The notes beneath the pieces were generated by a model that worked only from the letters and a program-made list of their open reading frames with translations, was not told the origin of the DNA and searched no databases. A program made the position numbers and the translations under genes. From positions 1,302,001 to 1,366,000 of the forward strand of contig JAJFZO010000229.1 in NCBI GenBank assembly GCA_021397835.1: a stretch of DNA of 64,000 nt, given 5' to 3'. Below, piece after piece: positions 1 through 13,229 of this stretch. The stretch comes from Moringa oleifera (Eukaryota > Streptophyta > Magnoliopsida > Brassicales > Moringaceae). Every line of letters begins with the position of its first letter. Position 1 is the first letter of the stretch.

Positions 1-660
1 TTTTACTACGATCATTATAAGTACCATAATTAGCATCACTATTTAGTGTTGTTTTAGCAGCATATTCATCTATTGTTTTTGACTTAATAAATGAAATTTG
101 AATAAGTGCAACATTAGCATTTATATTTTATTGTGGAACATCCTTATCACTATCTAGCATAATAAAACATGTCATGTCATTGCTCTAAATAGTATGATTA
201 ATATTATTAAATCTACTACTATGACTCTTAGTATTATAACTTTACTAACTAAATGCCTCTACGGCTTTTACCCTTACAAGGTGCAGTACTGCCACCTACG
301 GCACTGCATTCTTTCATTTGGGAATCTAAGTTAATTGAAGTCTAGGTGGGCATAGATTCTACAATATATGTATGAACATCCTTAGCATTTTTATACATCA
401 CATTCAACATATCCAATATGAAACTATCCTCGTCAAAAGTGTCAAACCAATCTCAAACGTCTCACTAGGGACTATGTAATAAAACTTCAAACCTTCCCCT
501 AATAGACCATTATCCTTTAACATGTTAATTATTTTTATTGAGCTAAATTTATCGGTATCAACATTATTAAACTCATTGACTTGATTTAAGCTATACTATC
601 TATTAAACATATAAATAAATCATCCATCATAGTAAAGATCACGTGCGAACATGAAGGATG
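1..660 (-). mobile_element. Degenerate Mutator-like (MULE) transposase N-terminal fragment
   Basis: Read on the minus strand, positions about 600 to 370 give a broken reading frame resembling the PB1-like domain at the N-terminus of plant MuDR-type transposases. Recognisable pieces are FNNVDTDKFS, then LLGEGLKFYYIVPSETFE, then DEDSFILDMLNVMYKNAKDV, with one frame change between the last two. Further down (about 118 to 1) a second open stretch of about 39 codons follows, which could be part of the linker that follows this domain in the family. There are stops and frameshifts and no catalytic domain lies inside the window; any remainder would lie to the left. The family call rests on remembered domain patterns and is moderate. 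Confidence 0.45.
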
Positions 661-1370
661 ATATTTTTGTAGCCTAATTACAAGAAACAACAAACAAAAA
701 TAAGATATGTTAGGCATGTCTCTCTAATATGGCCTACATAAATAAAATTACATAGATATATCTATCAACACGTGCATAAATTTACGCAACCATTTTAAAC
801 ACATCTTCAAGCAAACCCAATAACCAATTTTAAAATGCAAAAGTATCATGCACATTTTTAGCAGTGTTTCAAGAAGAAACTATATATTTAACCTAAAAAA
901 TTTATTAAAAAAACCTAAAACCAAAGAAAGTAAATAGCTCATAACGATCAATTTGTTTGGGTGCAAAAAACGTGCATGCCTAATATTAAAATAAAAAAAT
1001 CCAAAAAACAAAACAACATTAGGATCATCATGTTTTAATTCTAATATTGACTTATTAGGACCATGATTTACATATAAATATGAACAAATTAAAACAATTC
1101 AAAACAAAAAAAAAGTAAGAATAGGTCATTATCGATGTACTTGATCATTGATTCGAGTAAAAATTTGTTAACTGTAATTCATTCACAAGAGGGTCCAATT
1201 TAGATCAAATTAATAATTTATGTGCAAAATTGGTCTACGACAAAGTTTAAGGATTGGTTTAATAAATAGTTAAACCATAAGATTAAAAATGATATTTATT
1301 CTTATTTTTGTTATATTTTTAAATTATTTTATTTTATTTTATATGAAAATGACTAATTTTTATTTTTTTG
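661..1370. other. AT-rich intergenic DNA, nothing recognised
   Basis: No reading frame, RNA gene or clear repeat was found. Base composition is strongly AT-rich, as in the other intergenic parts of the window. Confidence 0.5.
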
Positions 1371-1374
1371 AATT

Positions 1375-1835
1375 AAATTTTAATTTTAATTTATTTGATT
1401 AAAGGTTGATTTTATTGATTAGATTAATTATACAATTGATATTTTAATTTGATTTAAATTCAAACTTAATTAATTCAAATGATTATTAAAGATAAATATT
1501 TTTGTGTTACTAAAATACTTAAAAATAATTTAAATAAATTTTACATTTTATTTTGAGTTAATTTCTCAAATTTAAATAATTTTATACTCATAAGTTATTT
1601 TTATAAAATTTTAAAATTTTAACAATATAAAATAAAAAATATTTTAAATATTTTGAAATTTAATTTTTTTAAAAAAATTTATAATATTTTTTACATCAAT
1701 AAAAAATTTTAATCAAAATTTATTACATAAAATTTAAATTTTTAACAAATTTTATGTTAAATTAAATTAAAATATATAATTAATCACGTGTATAAATATT
1801 AAAATTTATTGGATATATTATTATTAAAAATAATT
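1375..1835 (-). repeat. AT-rich inverted-repeat element, reverse-oriented copy
   Basis: This segment matches, in reverse orientation, the repeat found at 38930-39365 and 50276-50661. The shared order includes a core resembling TTCTCAAATTTAAATAATTT, a run near TTTTATAAAATTTTAAAA, and an end resembling TTTAAATT-containing terminal sequence. Boundaries are approximate because the DNA is low in complexity. Confidence 0.5.
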
Positions 1836-2267
1836 TTTTAAAATTTTACTATTTCAATAAATGAAATTCTTGCACGGAGCTAGTTTTTGAGCGATGGAAC
1901 TTCGAACATAGAACGACTTCAAGCACTAGCTTTTCCTATAACTAAGAAAGCAACAAAATGAAGTCGTTTTGGAGGATCTACTCTCAAATTGGACTCAATG
2001 TGTCAAACGTTTAGTGGAGTACCCGGAAATCTCAGTGGACCTCACTGTATGTGATCATCACTGACCATCATCATCTTTTGGAACAAGGGCATTTGAGGAA
2101 TAAGGAGAAAGTCAACAAACTTAGGGAATCTCGAAGAAAATTCAAAAATCCTTTCAACGTATAAGAAAAGTTACAAATTCAAACTAAATCCCAAGGTCCT
2201 TAATTTCTCGAGAAAATCCCAGCCATTTTCTCGAGAAAATCGGAGTTTCAGAAAACATTCAATTATA

Positions 2268-5200
2268 ATGAAATTAAGTGTCTGTTTTCTGATTTTGATT
2301 GCTTTGGTTTCGGTTGAATCCAAGGCTTCGCTTGGATCAAAATCCACCGAGGAGGCATACGTCACGCTGTTGTACGGAGATGAATTTTTGTTGGGAGTTA
2401 GGGTCTTGGGAAAATCTATAAGAGAAACAGGCTCCAAAAAGGATATGGTGGCGTTAGTCTCTGATGGAGTCTCTGATTACGCCAAAAAGCTTCTTCAGGC
2501 AAGTATTTTTTTTCTTTATTGTCTCCCCCTTAAAATTTGAGATCAAAGAGTGGCAATTATTCAGCTGTAGTTCATCCATTTTCCTTTATCTCTGTGGTCC
2601 TTACTGGAAAACAGAGAAGGGACTTATAATTCTTGTTGTTTTGTGCTGTTAGTTGATATTGAATAACGCAGTTGGGGAAAATAGTTGTGATTGACATCTA
2701 TTCTTCTTCAATCTAACAATTTGATTTCCTTGCTCTCCAAATAGGAAAATTTGGTTAATGCTGTTTTTGATTGATCAGAAAATTTAGGAGGATAAGTTAA
2801 TGAAATGTAATTCATTCTATAATTCTGTACTGTTTTTAGCTTGTAGCTGATCCCAATTGGCTTGGAAGTAGGGCGTTGTTTAGGGTTCTGGCCACGAGGT
2901 TAACTATTTTCTGCTTTTACATGATTGCTTTTGTTTATCCATGATTAATGCAACCATGTTGAAGATTGAGCTTATACTTTTTCCTTTTCTGGCATTCCGT
3001 GATTAGTTAGTTAAAGATATGACCTTTTGATTTCCATGATTAATGGTGTTTGACTCTGCAGGCTGATGGGTGGATAGTGGAGAAGATTAGTTTATTGGCA
3101 AATCCAAATCAAGTTCGTCCAAAGAGGTTCTGGGGTGTCTATACAAAGTTGAAAATCTTTAACATGACTAACTATAAGAAAGGTAATACTTCCATATTCT
3201 TCAGTTCTTCTTTTGATCGTGGCTAAATTTGGGACAAACTTAACTGCATTATTTTATGGAATCTCACTCACATTTTTCATGCTCTTAGAAATGGATTTCT
3301 ATGAAGCAAAGATAGCTCCATAGGCCCCGTGTATCTATTGTGCTCTGTTAGTAGGCTTTGGAGAAGTATTTAAAGGAATAATTTCCTCATTCTTTCAATG
3401 TCACTTTCCTGCTAATTATTTTCTATGTGAAGAATAAAAGCCGGAAATTTGCTTGTATTAGTTTCCCCAAAACATTGAATTTGATTTGTAAAAATATGTA
3501 CTCTAGGCTCAGTTGAATTGGAATATATGTCCCTTTCATATCATCATATCCAATCCATGACTTTGATATTTAAATATTATTCCCTTTCTCACAATTTTGA
3601 AGCAAACTGAATTTTTTTAGTTCGAGATTTAGGTTTCCCTCCCTCTCTATCTCTGTCTCTCTTTGTATGTGTGAGCATGTGCGTCTGTCTTTTTCTGAAT
3701 CTCTTGCTCATCTGTCTCTCAATTTATGTGCCAAATGTTCTATTAATTATGTTCTGTATCTGGATTTTGTTTCTGCAGTTATATATCTTGATGCAGATAC
3801 TATTGTGGTTAAAAGCATTGAGGATCTTTTTAAATGCCAAAAGTTCTGCGCAAACTTGAAGCATTCTGAGAGGTTGAATTCAGGAGTCATGGTAGTGGAA
3901 CCATCTGAAGCCCTATTTAATGACATGATGGGTAAAGTGAACACTTTGCCATCTTATACTGGAGGAGATCAGGGGTTCCTTAATTCATACTTCTCTGATT
4001 TTCCCAATGCACATGTTTTTGATCCAAAGTTACCAGTTGAAGTGCTGAAATCTAGACCTGTTCCTAAAATGGAGCGTCTCTCAACACTATATAATGCAGA
4101 TGTTGGTCTTTACATGCTTGCTAACAAGGTATTGAATTTATATTCATTAAGCTGATGCATATATGATGCTAATAGCTACTTCAAAATTTAAAATATGTGG
4201 ATTTCCGGAATAATTAATGATACTTTCAACTTCATTCGTTTGCGTAGAGCAAGGTAAGAAGTCATGTTATAAAAGACGTGGATAACTTCTTGTTGTTTTC
4301 TATGGACTTTGCTTTTTGCAGTGACATGTTTTCTACTGTGGCATGTTATTTTTGTCTCCATACTTTATTTTAGGTCAAAGATATAGGATAGATGCCACAT
4401 CTGATGAACAAAGAGTGACAGGACTATTCTGCATTTTAATTATTAATATATTATCTTCATGGACCATTTTTATGATTAGGGACCTTCCTTTTCATCCAAG
4501 AATAAGGGAACGAAGAAAATCAAGAGAAGGAAAAGGAAAAATCTTGATAAGCTCTTTCCTGTTTCTCATGTCCTCAATAGGAGGTCATGCTGGGAAAAAG
4601 ACTACAAAACTTGGATAATTCATAGCTTGCATTATCTGTCGGTTTCTTTTTTCATTTTTTTTTCCTAAATGGGTGAAGAAAAGCACATTTCTAATGCCAA
4701 GATGTGTAATAAGTTGCAAATATTTAAGGGTGTTCTGGTCACTGCAGCTGGACCTTGAATGAGTTTAGGAATTATTGCATTCATATGAGGAGTATTTAGG
4801 TTGACAAGTTTCTGTTTTTCTTTTTATCTGTCCTTCCCTGCATCCCTTGCACTTTTTACATTGAGACCCATGATATGTTGCTTTTGGGTTTAAGGACCGG
4901 TTATCAGTTTGAATTATTTCAGAGTTTAACATCCAGACACTTTTGCAACCATTATGATTCTTGATTTATTGGAGTTAGCTTAATCAACTAATATTCTGCA
5001 AGGCTCATCAATGACTAGGTATATTGAGCTTGTCCTATTATCAGCAGTATGTGCTTGAATTGTTTGGAGACTCCATATATTAGCTTATTGAGTGTTGAGG
5101 ATTAGACCAGGGTCTCTCCAGCATTACCTCTCCTATCTAGTTCATTGGCGGTTATTGTTTGCATAGAACTTGCTGGTGCTTGAGCTATTGGAAGTTGGTT

Positions 5201-7187
5201 TTGTTGATTGCAATTTGACTAGTTTCACTTATGATTCAATATATATTGTTGATGGCTTGTTGTTCTGAACAGAAAGAGGGATGGAGAGCAATAGATTTCT
5301 TTTTATGTTAGTTATTAATTTGAGCAGGAGTTGCAGTTTGTATGGATGGATGGTTAATGACCTGCTGATACCTGCTGTAGTTGGATTCCAAGTAATAGAT
5401 TTGTGTTTTCCCTTTCTCATTGTAAAGATCTTTCATTTTAACCTGCTGAATGATGAATCCTGTATAAAATGAGTGGCTCTTCAATCTACTTTGTCTTGTA
5501 GTTAAATTCTTACTCTTTGATACATTATCTATGCAGTGGATGGTAGATGAGAGTGAACTCCATGTTATTCACTATACACTTGGTCCCCTAAAACCTTGGG
5601 ACTGGTGGACGTCTTGGCTCTTAAAACCTGTCGATGTGTGGCAGGTACATAATTTGCTCCTTTACAGATTTATCTATGCAGTTACCTGTTGGTGTCTGTT
5701 TTGTGTGCACGTGAGCGAGTTTGCGAGGGTTTCAGGGCACGGAGATGTTGTTCTCCGGGTTTATTTGTTGGTCCTTGTGTAGCTGTAACGCTACTCCATA
5801 TTTTGCTGGTTCGCAGCTCGCATAGCAGAAAAAGGTGCTGTTGCTTGTGTGTAATTTTACATTTTCATGATGATTCCACAGAGTGTAAGGGAAAGGCTTG
5901 ACGAATCTCTTCCTGGAACTGGAGGGGGAAGAAATCCGAAGGATGACCTTATGATCAAATTCCTTTTTCTGTTACCTCTTTGTGCTCTTCTCTTCTTTTA
6001 CCCTCGTTCACTTCTTCAGGTTAGTGGTTTCACATTATTCTAGTCCTGATACTTTATCTACAAACTTCAGCATAGTAGATAGTTGTTGGATCTTGATCCT
6101 CATTAGTTTTGGTTGCAGGCTCGGGATTTCTTTGGTTCACTTTGTAGAAGTTCACTATGTAACCAGATCAGACATCTTTATTACAAAATTAGATCCAGTG
6201 GAACTCTTGCCTATGGTAGTGTTTCTACATCGCCTGCCATTGACTCCAACCATCAAGTTAGTTTCTTTTTCCAATCCTTGTAGATTGTCTTCGCCATCCT
6301 CTTAATTAAATGCTTTATTCCTCTGAAGATACTAATTTTTGTGACATTGTATGACCTAAATGGGCAGTGGTAGCTGTTTGTATGTTAGATTCTTAATTCT
6401 GTGTGTGATGTTATGTTTGTTTCTGTAATGTTATACAGTTCTATAATGGTGCGCTGTCCAAAGTTCCTGCCCATCTAGGCGGTGTTTCAATAGCTGTGTG
6501 TTTTATGGTTGCTGTTGTGTCTCTTGGATTGGCTCTTTCAATTGTTCCGCGGCAAGTGATGCCATGGACTGGGTTGCTATTGATGTACGAATGGACCTTC
6601 ACAATATTCTTTCTCTTATTTGGTGGTTTTCTACATTTGGTTCATCAATGTGGAAAGAGAATGGCAAGTCAAGCAGGATCATTTTCGTCTCATTCAGAAT
6701 CTTTCAATTATGATTCTGGAAAAGGTCTGGTAACTTGGAACATGCTATGAATTAAATGAGCAATTCCATGCAGAAATTTTGTGCATTAATTCCTTTTATA
6801 GTTTTAGTATAAAAAATCAGCTGAGCAGTTCTTGTATGCATCCCAGGTCATCAGCGACAAGCAACTTCATGTGATGGCTCTACATGGTTTTATGGGTTAG
6901 GGATGGCACTTCTGGCTGTTATTGCACCATCTTTACCATGTGTTTTTGGGATTACTGCTTTGTTTGTGAGGTAATTTGCTCGAACTGGGTTTGTTGCTTG
7001 TGTGCTTGTTCTTTTGCTTTGCTTTTCTGCAAGACATCAAACTTGTTGAGATTGTAACTTCCGCAGGTTATCTTTTACACATTACCTTCTTTATAATGCT
7101 TGTTTTACTTGATTTACTGGGATTTTAAAAAATTGAATTTGGTTCAAGGTGATCTACTTTGATCTGCTTCCTGTTTTGAACAGCTTG

Positions 7188-7231
<44 letters not shown>

Positions 7232-8187
7232 AACTTTATCGTTCTCAGTCCAATTCTGTTTCTGTACTTCTGTTTGACCACTGTACAGGAATGTCTAATA
7301 ACTGTCTTATTAGGGTTGCTTTACCATTAGAATTTGGCGTCTATCTTTGAAATTTCAAAGACATCAAATTTTGAAGATTCGTATTATTAAATTTACATGT
7401 GTTTGTAGTAGCCCAATGCACTCATAAAGTTTTAATTTAGTTTGAGGTAGTTTGGTTCTTGTTTCAAGTATTGTTGAGCTTTTATATGCTTCTTTTTGCC
7501 ATACTTGAATTGTTTATCTTATTGAATTTCTGTTTACGAGCATTGGTGTTAACTACCTTGGTTGTGATTACAATTTTTTCTTTCTTTGTTCCATCTCTGA
7601 AAGCAAACACGATTATTATTCAATGGAAGATTTACATATTAGGTCAGTAATCATGAATCCCACCATTGATTAGATTAGCTGGTGTATCATATATTTCTAT
7701 TTGTGTTGGTGGTCATAACTTGCACATCTGTGTTATTATTCCATGGAGTCTTCACAATGTTTAAGACTTTTCTTTCGTTCTTTGTTTCTTTTAAAATTAA
7801 TTTTAAATTAAAATTCATATACTAGTGCTCCTTATATATTGGAAAGCATGTCCAGAGTGTACATCAACTGTTTGAAGGATGACTATGTTTTTCTTCTTGG
7901 TTGATAAGTTGTTTATGGTTTATGGCATTCTTCTCTTTGTTTTCTGTTTTCTTGTGTTTTTTCTCTGCTAAAATTGAGTATGCTATAGTTCAACTGTCTT
8001 TGCATTATTGTTTTTTATACTCCTGGTTTGAATCTTTGTTAACAGGTTGGGTCTAATGGCTGTGGGAGGCCTAGTTTTGGCATCTTTCATGACATATGCT
8101 GCAGAGCACCTTGCAATTAGATCGTTTTTGAGAGGCCTTGAAGATCGTGATGTTACACGGACGACGAGTGTATGCTTTCGTTGTTGA
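2268..8187 (+). CDS. IPUT1: Inositol phosphorylceramide glucuronosyltransferase-type GT8 protein (IPUT1/PGSIP6-like), 9 exons
   Basis: Exons: 2268-2498, 3062-3182, 3779-4128, 5537-5644, 5882-6019, 6119-6256, 6439-6724, 6847-6970, 8046-8187; 545 residues with the stop TGA at 8185. Residues 1-20 form a signal or anchor segment. A GT8 (glycogenin-like) domain follows: KEAYVTLLYG-like start (here EEAYVTLLYGDEF), the metal-binding DAD at 122-124, NSG at 151-153, GGDQGFLN at 179-186 and HYTLGPLKPW at 246-255. The C-terminal half has about five membrane segments (near 292-312, 377-400, 408-432, 472-498, 502-525). IPUT1 of Arabidopsis has this layout and about 537 residues; its known role is transfer of glucuronic acid from UDP-GlcA to inositol phosphorylceramide in the Golgi, the first sugar step in GIPC sphingolipids. 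PGSIP7/8 are shorter and less likely. The first intron uses a GC donor (see separate entry); the rest are GT-AG. The exact paralogue is inferred. Confidence 0.9.
2497..2504 (+). other. Non-canonical GC splice donor of intron 1 of the IPUT1-like gene
   Basis: The exon ends at 2498 and the intron begins GCAAGT, giving AG|GCAAGT, the strong form typical of GC-AG introns. The acceptor AG is at 3060-3061. Only this junction joins the conserved KLLQ to ADGW in frame; the nearby GT at 2503 shifts the frame. Confidence 0.85.
7194..7229 (+). repeat. (CT)n microsatellite in intron 8
   Basis: An uninterrupted run of about 18 CT units inside the 1,075 bp eighth intron of the IPUT1-like gene. It is a likely polymorphic marker and has no visible coding role. 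Confidence 0.9.
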
Positions 8188-9358
8188 TAGAAAGCTTCAA
8201 AGTTCTGATGTAAGTTGCAGCTGTATAATTTTGCTCCAAACTGTAGTTATTTAACATACGTCTCTACCATTGACTTGTAAAATATTGTGTAATGTTGCAG
8301 ATGAGAAATGGCTTCGTTTTCTTTTCCACAAATGTGTTTTCTTTTTCTTCTTGTTGTTTAGTATATTCTGTTCGAAATAATTCACTGAATTTTGACACTA
8401 CTTAATATTGAATCTTGAATTCATTGAAAAGTTGAAATATAAATGTTGAAATTCATCATTCTGTGAATTGTGCTTTTGAATCAGAGCTTATAGTATTCGT
8501 TGGCTTTGATTGTTGTGGCTTTTAGTGATCTTCAATCTTATCACCCCGATAACAATTCACATGGTTCAGGCACTACTTTTTGCCTTGTGGGAACGTCGTC
8601 AAACTTTGTGTTTTTTATCTTCTCTCTCTCATGCTTTGGTTCTCTTTTCTTTTTATTTGTTAATCGCATAAGCACCGGCACTTGCACATTGATAATACTC
8701 ACCAAGTTCTTATGCAAACCAGAAAGGAGCTTTGGGGTGCTACTAAAGCTGGTTCTTCTAATCTCACTGATCTTTTCTGTCTTTCTCCCTTTCTTGCTTT
8801 TTTTTTTTTTTTTACCAATACTTTCTCCTACCTTGCTCTTTTTCTGATTTATGATAAAGCTGCTCCAACTTTAGTTGTTCCATCACATTGAGTGAGACTC
8901 ACAGCAAGTTCTCCTTGGTTTCTGTGAAGGGTAAGTGTGTATATCTACTGATGGTATTGCAGTTGGACCTTTTTATGTGTGACAATGTCCTTTTCCTTGT
9001 TCTGACCTCCTGGTTTGAGGTTGTTCAGGGCGTTCCCTGAGCCATTTACAGCCAAAGCATTACGATCCTCCATCTGAGATTGGAATTCATAAAGCCAGAA
9101 CTAAAAGAACCTCTGCTTTCTGGAGTAATACATTCTCTGTGCATTCCATTCATATGAACTGCAGGGATTCATCTAGCTACTCAGATCAACATACCAAAGC
9201 CTTGAATTTTCTTGTTTTTGAATTTACTTTTCGCATTTGTTTAGTGTCCTCTTAGCCTGCATGTTTATGTCGCTCGAACTCATTAGACCTTATATCTCAA
9301 GCTGCATGCATTGAAGCCCTCTCCCTCCTTTGCTTTGAGCTGATTCTTTTAATGTAGC
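8188..9358 (+). other. 3' flank and probable 3' UTR of the IPUT1-like gene
   Basis: The region following the stop is T-rich and contains no convincing coding sequence. Short open frames near 8500-8890 lack family resemblance. Where transcription ends is not evident from the sequence. Confidence 0.4.
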
Positions 9359-9486
9359 GCTCATTTCCTTTAAAAACACCCCATTTTCTTGTAACATTCT
9401 CATAGGATGGAACTCACTCAGGGCTCATTTCCTTTAAAAACACCCCATTTTCTTCTAACATTCTCATAGGATGGAACTCACTCAGG
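9359..9486. repeat. 64 bp perfect-unit tandem duplication
   Basis: Two adjacent 64 bp copies, 9359-9422 and 9423-9486, both starting GCTCATTTCCTTTAAAAACA. They differ at one base (G at 9391, C at 9455). The near-identity points to a recent duplication downstream of the IPUT1-like gene. Confidence 0.95.
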
Positions 9487-12400
9487 GTATGATTTCTTTC
9501 GCCTATTTCTGGAGTCTCTGAAAATTCCTGGGAGAGAACTTGCTTAAATTTTGTTTTTTTTTTTTAATAATTTATTATGCTAGTTTAGAAAAATAAATTT
9601 AATAATATATTTTATTAAATTATTACATATAATTTTTTTTTTTTTTTTTACGGTTAACATAGTGTAGATTCACTGGAAGATTTTCATTCAAATAGTAGAT
9701 AGACGTGGTTGGTTGACATGGTTTCATGGCACAACTGTTAGGAATACTGAATTTTCTGGTTCATACCTCCTGGGAATCTTCCAGAACAGAATCTTGTCAA
9801 GAACAACTGGGAATACAAAACATTATCAGCTTTAGTAGAGAGAGAGGGGAATGAAACAGGTGCTTTCCAGGGAACCCTTTTGGTGGGTAGGGGTCTTCAG
9901 GGAAAAGAACAGAATGACCCATCAGATAAACGTGTCCAAGCAACACAAAATCTAAGCATATCTTGAAGCTGCATCGGTTGGGTCCCCATTTCAGGCAGGG
10001 TCACTGTGAAGTCTTCTCTCAGGATTATTGGAGCATATAATTGAAGCAATCACTGTCGCTCTCTGAAGAATTCAAAAGAAGAATCTAAATTTGGTATGCA
10101 AGCAGAAAGTAAGTCTTTATCATTTAACCTAGCTGGTTGGTTGTTAGCGTATCTAATCACATGATTAATCTTCACATGACAACATGATTGCATATCCTAC
10201 ACTTGTCATTTGTTCATTGGCAATCCTCCTTATGTTCATCACTTTCTATACATTCTCTCTCTCTCTCTCTTTTTTCTTTTTTGAATTCAAGATGATTTAA
10301 TTTCATCAAGAATCAATCTTACCACCTTTGCTACATGATGTTGCAGGTATCCACGGTTAGATCTACATAGGAGGATTTAGGTTTTGGATCAAGATTCTTG
10401 ATTAATTTGAGTGTTTTTTAAAGATAATAACATGTAATAATTTAATAAAATAAATATTTAAAATTTTAATTTATTATTTTTAATATAATAAATTATAGAA
10501 ATTTCTGTTTATCTTCTTATTAAAGATCTTAATCCTTTTGGTTTTGTACAAAGAAAAAATTATTTCATTCAATAAATTAAGCTTTTGAATTAAATACTTG
10601 ATTCGTGATATAAAGTAATATAATTAATTATGATTTATTCTTGTGTATTAAAATTTTAATATGAAAAGTATGTCAGTTGATTTTTTACTATAATTTCACA
10701 TTTATTTATCAATAAAATGTAATGCAAATTTGGATATTTTTTATTTTTATGAGATACTTTTTAAAACATATTTTTAGTAAAATAAAATTATATTCAAAAA
10801 ATATTATTTTTTAAAAATTTATGTACCATTTTGAACACAACTTATATAAACTCGAATTAGTGGTAAAAAAGAAGTATTCTTTGCTTGATCTTCAAATGTT
10901 ATATATCTAAATAATAATAATAATAATAATAATAATAAAGCTTTTGAGCTAATGGAATTATGACACATCAACCTTTTTTGGCAGTACGGATATGGACAAC
11001 AATGTGATCCACCGTTGATTAAAATTCTAACACTTCCATATCAACATTTCTAATCAACCAGTGACTAAGTTAGCAAATTAATAATTCTCTTTTTTCTTTT
11101 TTCTTTTTTTTTTGTGTGGGACATTAGCAATGCAGAGGCGGCACCAAAATCCAAATTAATATTTTGGAAGCTTTCTAATTTTCTTTTTGCCGGTTCCTCA
11201 CTAATCCATCATGGAACTAACCCACCATGTTTAGTGAATATACTATCTTGTCGCCAGGTCCTCCGATGAGTCATTGACCAATAGAAAATTGTTAATCGAT
11301 CCCCTAATCCGATTTTCTTTTCCACCCGTGCATCATTTCCCACTAATTAAGCGAGACTAATTGGGATTAATTAATTATTTTTTAAAAAAAAAGGAAAAAG
11401 GAAGGAGATGATGAAAGGTGGACTTTACTGAATCATCATCCTTATCCGAACAAAGTGGCAGTACCAGCTGATGACAACTAGTTAGTAGTTTTTTTTTTTT
11501 TTTTTCATAAAGATATGCAGAGAGCTACAAAATTTGCACCTGTAATTTGGCTTTTTATACTTTGACAAAGTTGGCTAAAGAAAGATTCCACGTTCCCTTT
11601 GGGAGGGCCATGGGTATCTTCTGTTCCAAGTGATCTCTCTTCCCTACCCATTTTATATTTCTTGACTATGACTGTTCATCAGATTTCTCGGAAACTACTT
11701 TATCATACAAATAAATAAGATCTTAATTTTTCATATTTAAACAGTGGCGTTTTCAAACTGCAAGAGATAAGATAAATTTGAGGTAAATAAGATTTATAAC
11801 ATGGCATAAGTGAAGATAAGGTCATTATCAATCAGACAGAAGAGCTGATATCTTTAAAACCCATTTCCATTTTAGGAAGAGAAAGCAAATTGGTTAATGG
11901 GTATTTCAATTTTCATTGAATTTGGGTACCCAACAATGTTGTGGTTGAGATGATCACAGTGCAACATGGAGTTGTTGAGCTTTGTGTGAGGTTACCGTTT
12001 AGTACTATATGGCATGTGAGAACTTAACATTGTTGCACTCTCTGCAGCCCTAAAGCTCACTATTTAATACATTATCCATTGGGTAATTTTGGGTTCCTCC
12101 AAGCAAATGCTGCTTCCACACTAATAGCTTTTTTAAACATTTGCCTTCAACTCAGCACCAAGGCCTTAGATGTTCTTTCTGGGTATTGGTGATCCAGTGA
12201 ACTTAAACTGCTTCTTACACTAATTATCAACTTCGAATATGTTAAATACAGAAAGTAGAATAAAGAAGACTCACATTTTTTAGTGTTCATTGGATTGGCA
12301 AGTACAATCAATATCAAATACACAATATGTCCATTGAAGATCCAAGTGAGATTATCTGAACTAGCATATCTTATGATAGCTCTTAGTTTCTTAGGAGTGA

Positions 12401-12950
12401 AGTTTGTAAGTGGTATAATTTGTAGCTCTTGAATTGAATTACGAAGGATAATTGCAAGAAAGTTAACAAGGAGAATTTGGAACTTGGGTTAGAGAGAAAA
12501 TTAAATGTTAGTAGGATATAAGGAAGAAAAAGAAGTTAAGGCAACAAAGAACCAATGGATATGGAGAAAATTAAACACTAATTAAGTAATTTGAGTTCAT
12601 CACTGAGAAAGAGAACTCTATCTGTGTCTTACAAAAGATGGTGTTTCTCTTAAGTAGTGTTAGAGTACATAAGCACCCAAAAGGAAAGAAAAGCAAAGAG
12701 AAATTAATCTTGTTTTGGTTACCAAAATGACACCCAAGATAAGAAATCTTGGGAACTTAATAACTAATTTCATGGAATCAGCCTCGTGATATTCCATGTC
12801 TTATTGGACTACAATCCTCCACATTTTCTTGGCAACCAAACATCGAAATCTAAGCAAGAAGAAAAGGAAAGAAAACAAAACAAAAACGAAAGAGGTAGAA
12901 TACAGGATTGAAAGCCAAGCATTAGACTTGCCTAGAAGTCAACATTTCCT
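9487..12950. other. Intergenic region without recognised genes
   Basis: No coding region could be supported. It holds a CT run near 10253-10270, an (ATA)n run near 10909-10938 and several poly-T tracts. Complexity is higher around 9700-10350 and 11550-12700 than in the purely AT-rich parts, so untranslated transcription is possible, but nothing shows it. Confidence 0.4.
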
Positions 12951-12956
12951 CAAAAA

Positions 12957-13055
12957 CTAAGTCACCTTCTCAAATCTTATTGGCCATGACTCAAAGGCAA
13001 CACCATTATCATAAAGCAACCCTTGAAATCTTCCTCTCAGCTTGGAAAGTTCCAT
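12957..13055 (-). CDS. Possible small open frame (32 aa) behind a promoter-like leader
   Basis: On the minus strand an ATG at 13055 opens 32 codons ending with TAG at 12957. The peptide starts MELSKLRGRFQG and ends FESWPIRFEKVT. Upstream lies a CT-rich leader (13080-13165) of the kind common in plant 5' UTRs, and a TATATATA stretch at about 13198-13206, roughly 145 bp from the ATG. The frame ends at AAG|GTGACT, so it could also be a first exon or a UTR. I do not recognise the peptide and found no second exon; it may be non-coding or a precursor transcript. Confidence 0.2.
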   Translation of the reverse strand: MELSKLRGRFQGLLYDNGVAFESWPIRFEKVT

Positions 13056-13229
13056 GATCTTCTCACCCTTCAGCTCGAATATGAAACCCTAAGAGAAGAC
13101 AAAAGAAAAAAGAGACTAAAGAAAGAAAATTAAGAAGAAGAAGAAGCAAAGAGAAGATCAAGAAGGTGTGTGTATAAAGTCTTTGAACCTGTTGGTAATA
13201 TATATACACACGCACAAATTAGGGTTATG

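Noticed and set aside
8500..8891. Overlapping open frames of 115 and 69 codons
   Set aside because: T-rich 3' flank of the IPUT1-like gene; hydrophobic composition follows from poly-T and no homology is recognisable.
11930..12060. Loose inverted repeat around AGTGCAACATG / CATTGTTGCACT
   Set aside because: Arms are short and mismatched, and the flanks do not pair; not strong enough for a precursor call.
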